The translations under genes were made by a program, and so were the position numbers. From JAFARZ01 sp035651595 (GTDB lineage Bacteria; Actinomycetota; Actinomycetes; Streptosporangiales; Streptosporangiaceae): DNA of 46,451 bases. The stretch's first letter is position 1, and each line of letters begins with the position of its first letter. Where the stretch lies: positions 1 through 46,451 of the forward strand of contig DASRFJ010000367.1 in NCBI GenBank assembly GCA_035651595.1, written 5' to 3'. Of this stretch, positions 7,191 through 13,215 are shown one piece after another. Under the pieces are notes generated by a model that saw only the letters and a program-made list of their open reading frames with translations, searched no databases and was not told the origin of the DNA.

Positions 7191-7673
7191 ATGTCTTTCA
7201 AGGTCGGCGATACCGTCGTCTATCCCCATCATGGGGCTGCTCGCATCGAGGCGGTCGAGACTCGCACCATCAAGGGCGAAGACAAGACTTATCTAGTCCT
7301 CAAGGTCGATAAGGGCGACCTTACAGTACGCGTTCCCGCGGACAATGCCGAGCTGGTTGGCGTTCGGGATGTTGTTGGCGCTGAGGGACTTGAGCGTGTC
7401 TTCGAGGTGCTTCGGGCACCACACACCGAGGAACCCACTAACTGGTCACGGCGATACAAGGCGAATTTGGAGAAGCTCGCCTCTGGCGACGTGAACAAGG
7501 TCGCTGAGGTCGTCCGGGACCTCTGGCGACGCGACAGGGAGCGCGGGCTGTCGGCCGGCGAGAAGCGAATGCTGGCGAAGGCCCGGCAGATCCTGGTGAG
7601 CGAGCTAGCGCTCGCGGAGAAGACCAACGAGGACAAGGCCGAGGCGCTGCTGGACGAGGTCCTGGCGAACTAG
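7191..7673 (+). CDS. carD: RNA polymerase-binding transcription factor CarD
   Basis: This 160-residue protein is essentially full length for CarD. The N-terminal Tudor-like RNAP-interacting domain (residues 1-60) starts MSFKVGDTVVYPHHGAARIE. The C-terminal helical DNA-binding domain includes the Trp region TNWSRRYKANLEKLASGD and VVRDLWRRDRERGLSAGEKRML. CarD binds the beta subunit and stabilises open complexes at many promoters, including rRNA promoters. ATG 7191 has GGAAGGGG upstream. The in-frame upstream extension to 7098 is non-conserved. It is followed 18 bp later by ispF. ispD, which separates the two genes in Mycobacterium, is absent here. Confidence 0.95.
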   Translation: MSFKVGDTVVYPHHGAARIEAVETRTIKGEDKTYLVLKVDKGDLTVRVPADNAELVGVRDVVGAEGLERVFEVLRAPHTEEPTNWSRRYKANLEKLASGDVNKVAEVVRDLWRRDRERGLSAGEKRMLAKARQILVSELALAEKTNEDKAEALLDEVLAN

Positions 7674-7691
7674 GTGCCAGGCTAGGGATCC

Positions 7692-8195
7692 GTGCCTGAA
7701 TTGTCGCCCCGGGTGGGCATCGGTGTCGATGTGCACCCGCTATCCGGCGATCGCGAACTGTTTCTCGCGGGCCTTTCCTGGCCCGGCGAACGTGGTCTGG
7801 CGGGCCATTCCGACGGAGATGTCGCGGCGCATGCCATGTGCACCGCGCTATTGTCGGCCGCCGGCCTGGGCGATCTCGGTGCACAATTCGGGACTGATCG
7901 ACCGGAATGGGCCGGGGCTTCTGGCGTAGCGCTGCTGCGCGAGACGCTCCGGCTCATTACCGAATCCGGCTTCGCGATCGGGAACGTAGCGGTCCAGATC
8001 ATCGGAAACCGGCCACGGGTCGGTCCGCGTCGGGCCGAGGCGGAAAAGGTGCTCAGCGAGGCGCTCGGCGGAGCCCTGGTGATGGTCTCCGCGACCACGA
8101 CCGACGGGCTCGGCCTGACCGGCCGCGGCGAGGGCATTGCCGCAATGGCCACCACGCTACTGCTACTTAAGCGAACTGGGTATCAGATCCCGTAG
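7692..8195 (+). CDS. ispF: 2-C-methyl-D-erythritol 2,4-cyclodiphosphate synthase
   Basis: IspF cyclises CDP-ME-2-phosphate in the MEP isoprenoid pathway. The 167-residue protein starts at GTG 7692. It carries the metal-binding DxH (Asp13, His15 in GIGVDVHPL), the third ligand region GHSDGDVAAHA, IIGNRPRVGP, and the C-terminal TTTDGLGLTGRGEGIAA. The length is normal for a monofunctional IspF, so it is not an IspDF fusion. It lies between carD and cysS on one strand with short gaps, probably one operon. The only IspD-like gene in the window is far away at 34505-35185. Confidence 0.95.
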   Translation: MPELSPRVGIGVDVHPLSGDRELFLAGLSWPGERGLAGHSDGDVAAHAMCTALLSAAGLGDLGAQFGTDRPEWAGASGVALLRETLRLITESGFAIGNVAVQIIGNRPRVGPRRAEAEKVLSEALGGALVMVSATTTDGLGLTGRGEGIAAMATTLLLLKRTGYQIP

Positions 8196-8204
8196 CCTTG
8201 CAGG

Positions 8205-9608
8205 GTGACGCTGCGACTGCATGACACCGCCACGCGCGCGGTGCGGGAATTCACGCCGCTGGTACCGGGCGAAGCCACCGTCTACCAGTGCGGTGCCACC
8301 GTCCAGTCGCCACCGCACATCGGGCATATGCGCGTTGCGGTGGTATTCGACGTGCTGATCCGGTGGCTGGAGGCCAGCGGATACCGGGTCACGTTCTGCC
8401 GGAACGTCACCGACATCGAGGACAAGATCCTGCGCAAGGCGCACGAGCAGGGGGTTCCCCCGTGGATCGTGGCCGAGCGCAATCAGCGCGCCTTCACCTG
8501 GGGCTACGACGCGCTCGGCTGCCGTCCGCCAGATGTCGAGCCGCGCGCCACCGGGCACGTCCCGGAAATGATCGCGCTGATCCGCCGCCTGATCGATAGC
8601 GATCACGCGTATGCGGCCGGCGGAGACGTCTATTTCGGCATCAGGTCATTCCCGGAGTACGGCGCGCTGTCCGGCCAGGATCCAGACAACATGCGGGCGG
8701 CCGAAGATGCCGACGACCAGGGCCTCAAGCACGATCCGCGCGATTTCGCGCTGTGGAAAGGGGCGAAGCCGGGCGAGCCGGTCTGGGAGACCCCTTGGGG
8801 CGAGGGACGGCCCGGCTGGCATCTTGAATGCTCCGCGATGGCCACCAAGTATCTCGGCTCGGAGTTCGACATTCACTGCGGCGGAATGGACCTGATCTTC
8901 CCGCATCACGAGAACGAGCTGGCGCAGTCGCGGGCCGCCGGTGACGGTTTCGCGCGCTACTGGCTGCACAACGGCCTGCTCGGGATCGCCGGGGAGAAGA
9001 TGAGCAAGTCCCTGGGCAACTCGCTGCTTGTCACCGAGATGCTGACCCAGGTCCGGGCGCCCGAGCTGCGGTACTACCTGGTCCAGGCGCACTACCGGTC
9101 GCTGATGGAGTACTCGGAGGACGCGCTGGAAGAGGCGGCCTCCGCCTACCAGCGGATCGAGCGCTTCGTCAGCCGCGCGCTGGAGATGCTCGGTGAGGCG
9201 ACCGACCCTGTCGCGCCCACCGACCTGCCCGTCTCGTTCGCCGCCGCGATGGACGATGACCTCGGGGTCCCGGCCGCATTGGCCGCCGTGCACGCCTGCG
9301 TCCGGGATGGCTTCCAGGCGCTGTCCGGCGGCGACAAGACGGCCGTGCGGTCGATCCTGGGCCAGTTGCGTGCGATGCTCGGCGTGCTGGGCCTGGATCC
9401 GCTGTCGGCCCAGTGGGCCGGCGCGGAGTCCGGCTCCCGGCTCCGTGACGTGGTCGACGAGCTCGTGCGGCTGACCCTGCGGCAGCGCGACGCCGCCCGG
9501 GCCCGCAAGGACTACGCCACCTCGGACGCGATCAGGGACAGCCTGGAGAAGATCGGCGTGGTCGTCGAGGACACCCCGGAAGGCCCCCGCTGGGAACTTA
9601 AGCGATGA
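8205..9608 (+). CDS. cysS: Cysteinyl-tRNA synthetase
   Basis: This class I aminoacyl-tRNA synthetase has 467 residues from GTG 8205. It has the zinc-ligand Cys in VYQCGATVQ, the HIGH motif (PPHIGHMRV), WHLECSAMA and GMDLIFPHHENELAQS (zinc and cysteine-binding region). KMSKSLGNS and the C-terminal anticodon-binding DALR-like region complete it. The length and the C terminus (EDTPEGPRWELKR) fit CysS rather than the shorter mycothiol ligase MshC. Its stop overlaps the rlmB ATG (ATGA), so the two are coupled. The same order (ispF-cysS-rlmB) occurs in Mycobacterium. Confidence 0.95.
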   Translation: MTLRLHDTATRAVREFTPLVPGEATVYQCGATVQSPPHIGHMRVAVVFDVLIRWLEASGYRVTFCRNVTDIEDKILRKAHEQGVPPWIVAERNQRAFTWGYDALGCRPPDVEPRATGHVPEMIALIRRLIDSDHAYAAGGDVYFGIRSFPEYGALSGQDPDNMRAAEDADDQGLKHDPRDFALWKGAKPGEPVWETPWGEGRPGWHLECSAMATKYLGSEFDIHCGGMDLIFPHHENELAQSRAAGDGFARYWLHNGLLGIAGEKMSKSLGNSLLVTEMLTQVRAPELRYYLVQAHYRSLMEYSEDALEEAASAYQRIERFVSRALEMLGEATDPVAPTDLPVSFAAAMDDDLGVPAALAAVHACVRDGFQALSGGDKTAVRSILGQLRAMLGVLGLDPLSAQWAGAESGSRLRDVVDELVRLTLRQRDAARARKDYATSDAIRDSLEKIGVVVEDTPEGPRWELKR

Positions 9609-10618
9609 GCCCGCAGGGCCCCAAGTCTGGTCGTGGCTCCCGCCCGGGCAGCGGTCTGTCTAAGAAGGGCAAGCCGCGCACCGGGACCGGCGGCAAGGGG
9701 CGTCGCGCCCTTGAGGGTAAGGGGCCGACTCCGCCCGCTGAGATGCGCCCAGGACACCCGGCCCAGCGCAAGGCCGCGGCGGCCGCGAAGCGCCGGAGCC
9801 CCGGTTCTGCCGCCCCGCGCCCCGATACGCAGGCCGCGGAACGGCGCTCACCGGCACGCGGGTCCGGGGACGCCGCGGAGTTCGTCGCCGGGCGCAACTC
9901 GGTGGTGGAATCCTTGCGCGCGGGCGTCCCGTCGATGGTGCTGTACGTCGGCCGGGGCCAGCCGCAGGACGACCGGGTCGCCGAGTCGGTTCAGCTTGCC
10001 GCGGCGGCCGGTATCGCGGTACTGGAGGCCGGGCAGACCGAGCTGGACCGGCTCACCGGCGGCGCCCTGCACCAGGGGCTCGCCCTGCGGGTGCGGCCGT
10101 ACGAGTACGCGCACCCCGACGACCTGCTGGCGCGAGCCGAGGAGGCCGGTCAGCTGCCGCTGCTGGTGGCGCTGGACAGCGTGACCGACCCGCGCAATCT
10201 GGGCGCCGTGGTCCGCTCCGCCGCGGCCTTCGGGGCGCACGGTGTCGTGGTGCCGTCGCGCCGGGGCGCGGGCGTCACCGCGGGCGCCTGGAAGTCATCG
10301 GCGGGCGCGCTCGCCCGGGTCCCCGTCGCCCGTGCCTCGAACCTGACCCGCACGCTGCGCGACTACCGCGAGGCGGGCGTGTTCATCGCGGGCCTGGACG
10401 CCGGCGGAGACACCGAGATCAGGGACCTGGAACTGGCCACGGCGCCGCTGGTCCTGGTAGTGGGCTCCGAAGGCCGCGGCCTGTCCCGCATCGTCGCGCA
10501 AGCCTGCGACATGCTCGTCCGCATCCCGATCGCGGCGAAGACCGAGTCGCTGAACGCCGGCGTGGCCGCGGGCATCGCCCTGTACGAAGTGGCCGCGGTG
10601 CGTTCTCGGATACCATGA
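9605..10618 (+). CDS. rlmB: TrmH-family (SPOUT) rRNA 2'-O-methyltransferase RlmB
   Basis: This 337-residue protein has a long Lys/Arg/Gly/Pro-rich disordered N terminus (about 1-90). An RNA-binding substrate domain follows (NSVVESLRAGVP through GALHQGLALRV). The SPOUT methyltransferase domain has DSVTDPRNLGAVVRSAAAFG, VLVVGSEGRGLSRI and ESLNAGVAAGIALYE, the knot that binds AdoMet. The family 2'-O-methylates a 23S rRNA guanosine (G2251 in E. coli). The basic tail is usual for actinobacterial members. It is translationally coupled to cysS and is the last gene before tRNA-Thr. Confidence 0.9.
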   Translation: MSPQGPKSGRGSRPGSGLSKKGKPRTGTGGKGRRALEGKGPTPPAEMRPGHPAQRKAAAAAKRRSPGSAAPRPDTQAAERRSPARGSGDAAEFVAGRNSVVESLRAGVPSMVLYVGRGQPQDDRVAESVQLAAAAGIAVLEAGQTELDRLTGGALHQGLALRVRPYEYAHPDDLLARAEEAGQLPLLVALDSVTDPRNLGAVVRSAAAFGAHGVVVPSRRGAGVTAGAWKSSAGALARVPVARASNLTRTLRDYREAGVFIAGLDAGGDTEIRDLELATAPLVLVVGSEGRGLSRIVAQACDMLVRIPIAAKTESLNAGVAAGIALYEVAAVRSRIP

Positions 10619-10630
10619 TCTGCGGGGCTG

Positions 10631-10703
10631 GCCGGTGTAGCTCAGCAGGCAGAGCAGCCGTCTTGTAAACGGCAGGCCAGCGGTTCGAACCCGCTCACCG
10701 GCT
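10631..10703 (+). tRNA. tRNA-Thr (anticodon TGT)
   Basis: All arms pair. Acceptor GCCGGTG/CACCGGC, D arm GCTC/GAGC, anticodon stem GCCGT/ACGGC around loop CTTGTAA (anticodon TGT), and T arm AGCGG/CCGCT around TTCGAAC. The discriminator base is T. The next bases are CCC, so the CCA end is not encoded. It decodes ACA, a rare threonine codon in this GC-rich genome. tRNA 3' ends are common integration sites and the DNA just downstream is island-like. I found no second copy of the tRNA 3' end in the window. Confidence 0.96.
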
Positions 10704-11139
10704 CCCAGCTCGACCGGTTGCGGGCTTGGTGCCGCCTGGCATTGCGGGCAGCGGTCAACCGCTCCAGGTAAGGCTAGGCAGACCAGGTCAGGCAGCGGCT
10801 CAAGCCCGCGATGTGCCCGGTTTGCGCACTATATCCGTCGACCGGAATCACCTTATATGTTAGAAAAGGGTTTCGTGGCAGAAAAGGGTGCAGATCTGGC
10901 GCCTTTTCTTCCAGGGAGCACTTAATCAACACGGGAGCTTCTGCTCTCCTGCCGCTTAGGCCTATTGCATAACCTGAGTAACACGTGGCGGACCACGCAG
11001 GCAATGCCCGGTGGCCTGGCTCCGGCCCGGCCGGCTTGCATTGCGTACCGGCCTGGGCCCGTCGGCGTCCGCAGGCCGGATGCCGCGCCCAGTTGGGCCA
11101 TTCGGCTGCGAGGAGGGGAAAGCTGAGCGCTAGCTCTGC
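10704..11139. other. Gene-free stretch downstream of tRNA-Thr
   Basis: There is no convincing gene in these 436 bases. The only longer frame (10774-11004, minus) has no family resemblance or ribosome-binding site. Visible structure: a tight inverted repeat AGCGGT-CA-ACCGCT (10750-10763), and two copies of AGAAAAGGGT about 17 bp apart near 10862-10888, where an AAAAGG/CCTTTT arm pair follows. Local base composition is more AT-rich than in the flanking housekeeping genes, consistent with acquired or decaying DNA. Confidence 0.5.
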
Positions 11140-11490
11140 TCAAGTGTCACGGTTGACCCCCGACGGCGGCATCCGTTGGTTCCCCTGGGGGATGCAAGCA
11201 GGGCCCAGTAAGAACATCTTGATGAGCTGCGGCTCCCCGTCCGGTGTTTCGCGCACGTAAATGGCGCCACCGTCGCGGGTGATCTGCTCCAGGTAGGCAT
11301 AGATCTGGAGCGCTCGGTTGATGGTGTCGGTCTTGCTGTCACCGGTTAGTTCGGCAGCCTGGTTGAGGGCGCGTGCTGCGCGGACGGTGAGGTTGACGGT
11401 CACCCGTTCCAGTGGTCCGTGCTGTCCAGAGCCTGGTTGCTTGCGGCCTTGGTTGCTCTGGTTCTCGTGAACTGCGCCTTTGGCAGACAT
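11140..11490 (-). CDS. Ribbon-helix-helix-type small DNA-binding protein
   Basis: This 116-residue protein starts at ATG 11490 with GGAAAGGAG upstream. After a hydrophilic Gln/Gly-rich N terminus, a beta strand RVTVNLTVRAARAL leads into two helices (NQAAELTGDSKTDTINRAL and QIYAYLEQI). This is the order of a MetJ/Arc/CopG ribbon-helix-helix fold, seen in antitoxins and plasmid or phage regulators. The conserved region closes with GGAIYVRETPDGEPQLIKMF. The last 20 residues look non-conserved. No partner toxin is adjacent. Its position beside tRNA-Thr in gene-poor DNA suggests an accessory element. The DNA target is unknown; a palindrome about 380 bp upstream (11870-11894) is one candidate. Confidence 0.65.
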   Translation of the reverse strand: MSAKGAVHENQSNQGRKQPGSGQHGPLERVTVNLTVRAARALNQAAELTGDSKTDTINRALQIYAYLEQITRDGGAIYVRETPDGEPQLIKMFLLGPACIPQGNQRMPPSGVNRDT

Positions 11491-11869
11491 GGGCTGAAAC
11501 TCCTTTCCTGGCCTGTGCAGGCCAGGTCATCGCCTGCCGTCCCGTTCCTTTGCGCCCTTCCCCGTCAGGGCCTTCCCCACAGCAGAGGGCGGTGGCAGGT
11601 GCGTTCCGCCTAGCCAGTGTTGAGCGCACCGGTCGGCGTAGGCCTTCCTCGTAGCGACGGGAGGCCGGATCAGAAGATGGCTAAAGTTCCCTCACTTCCG
11701 CAGCTTCCCCCCGTAAGAAGCCGCCGCTTCCGTAGCCATCGGTGGCGAAATGGCAGGACCGCGCCAAGTGGCTGACCGTGCCGATTCTGAGTGCATTCGT
11801 GCATTTCGGTTCCTTAGTCGAGCGTGCTTAACCTGGTCTGAGCGGTCGCATGATACTCTCCTTCAGTCG

Positions 11870-11894
11870 CGATACATATTAAGTATGTGCATCG
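11870..11894. promoter_or_regulatory. Operator-like inverted repeat in a 643-bp gene-free stretch
   Basis: ACATA (11874-11878) and TATGT (11884-11888) flank TTAAG. The symmetry extends outward to CGAT/ATCG with two unmatched bases. It lies in the unusually AT-rich gene-free stretch 11491-12133, in which I see no gene and no other clear site. It could be an operator for the flanking ribbon-helix-helix protein or for the membrane protein gene downstream. Confidence 0.4.
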
Positions 11895-12133
11895 TGTGTC
11901 TCTAGTATGCGTCCTGACTGGTAACTACGTCAACCGGGGCGCCTATTGCGAGGCGTGCAATCGTATGCATCTTACCTTACTTCTAAGACATACGGGCCTT
12001 ACCATGTTGAACAGCAGGTATCGTACGCGGCACATGTGAGTGTCATCCAGACGTTGTGCTAGATTTGCGCGCAAGACCGTGCCAGTCCGGCCGATCCCAG
12101 CCATACCGACCTTGAGAAGGGCGGGGCACCCCG

Positions 12134-12838
12134 ATGAGCGAAGGTGTCGCAAGCGACCTGTCCAGCGAGAAGCCGTCCGGGCAGGGGCGGCATCGCATCG
12201 TGGGAACCGTGCGGTTCCCCTGGGTAGGCGAGCTGAGGATCAACGCACAGTCCCCCGACCGGTCGCCGGCCTCGGTAGCGACCGGGTGGTTCATCATCTC
12301 CGTCACAGGGCTCGCCCCGCCGGGCCTGCTCGCGCTCGCGACTACGCACGCGCGGCTCGCGTGGTGGACAGTCCCTGCGGCAGCGACGGCATCAGCGGCC
12401 CTTCTCGCCGCTGGGACCAGATTCTGCCTGTGGTACCAGCTGCGCCGTGTCCAGGTCCGAGATCTGACTAAGCGCGAGGGAGACCCGACCGAGCGCGCCG
12501 ATCTCCTTCTGGAACACCAGAACCATGACTTGACGGTCCGTATCCGGCAGGTGACCGTGACCGAGCTCGCTGTCACCTCCTCGCCATGGTCAGTGCCCAG
12601 CCTCGCTGTCGCGTTTCTCACAGTGGTCGTAGCAGGCCTCATGCTTGCGGCCGCGTTCGTCGGTCTCGCTACCCTCGTCCAAGGTGCATCATCTGCCATG
12701 GCAATCGCGAGCGCCGCCACCGTTTTCGCGGCCGCCGTCACCGGGGGCGCCGTCACCATGATCCGCGTCGAACAGCACGACCAGCCAGACGAGCCCAGCC
12801 ACAGCCAGGGCCGGGACGTGAAGAACGCCACGACCTGA
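12134..12838 (+). CDS. Orphan four-helix membrane protein
   Basis: The 234-residue product starts at ATG 12134, preceded by a GAGAAGGG-type ribosome-binding site. It has a soluble N terminus (1-48), then a helical hairpin (WFIISVTGLAPPGLLALA and the segment ending ALLAAGTRFCLW). A charged cytosolic middle follows (about 108-150, LTKREGDPTERADLLLEHQ). A second hairpin (SLAVAFLTVVVAGLMLAAAF and AIASAATVFAAAVTGGAVTM) and a polar Glu/Asp/Gln tail end the protein. I do not recognise a family. Small membrane proteins of this layout occur in accessory and defence-type loci, but nothing nearby confirms such a role. The island-like surroundings suggest recent acquisition. Confidence 0.55.
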   Translation: MSEGVASDLSSEKPSGQGRHRIVGTVRFPWVGELRINAQSPDRSPASVATGWFIISVTGLAPPGLLALATTHARLAWWTVPAAATASAALLAAGTRFCLWYQLRRVQVRDLTKREGDPTERADLLLEHQNHDLTVRIRQVTVTELAVTSSPWSVPSLAVAFLTVVVAGLMLAAAFVGLATLVQGASSAMAIASAATVFAAAVTGGAVTMIRVEQHDQPDEPSHSQGRDVKNATT

Positions 12839-13215
12839 CCGCTAGCAAAAGGCATACAGCACCAGCAGGAAGCCCGCCCATGCAGGGGCGCGGCTCTTTC
12901 TGCTTTCAGGGCTCGATCCGGTCCGCGTGACCCGACACCGGTTACGCCTCTGCCACGGTCGTATACCCGGATGCTTGTTAAGTTCTACAGCCCAGTGGAT
13001 GTCAACCGCGCGGTGCGTCGCGACGCCTGCCCGTGCCGATGACGTGACCGGTGTGCAGCTGTGTCCTGAGACCACGGCGTAGATCGGCAGCGTCGCTGCG
13101 ATGTGGCCAAAGGCGGCTTGAGCAGCCCCAGGCAATGGCAGACCCGCGTCATAGTCGGCGGACTTGCCTGTCACATCTGCATGACCATTTGCAATGAGCC
13201 TGGGGAGAGCGCGCC
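12839..13215. other. Gene-free stretch before the HNH-like gene
   Basis: No supportable gene is seen in these 377 bases. A minus-strand frame covering most of it (12842-13174) has no recognisable domain. A GGGGAGAG ribosome-binding site at its right end belongs to the gene starting at 13216. The 3' extension of the convergent fadD15-like frame stops at 13171. Confidence 0.5.

Noticed and set aside
8205..9608. MshC (mycothiol ligase) instead of CysS
   Set aside because: Length, C-terminal domain and the ispF-cysS-rlmB order fit cysteinyl-tRNA synthetase.
10774..11004. Small minus-strand frame downstream of tRNA-Thr
   Set aside because: No ribosome-binding site, no family resemblance, and it spans hairpin-rich non-coding DNA.
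11943..12152. Small minus-strand frame in the AT-rich gap
   Set aside because: It overlaps the start and ribosome-binding site of the membrane protein gene at 12134 and has no support of its own.
12842..13174. 110-codon minus-strand frame between the membrane protein and HNH-like genes
   Set aside because: No domain or clear start signal; composition resembles random GC-rich translation.
10631..13215. Phage-type att site at tRNA-Thr
   Set aside because: I looked for a second copy of the tRNA 3' end in the following DNA and found none, and there is no integrase gene.
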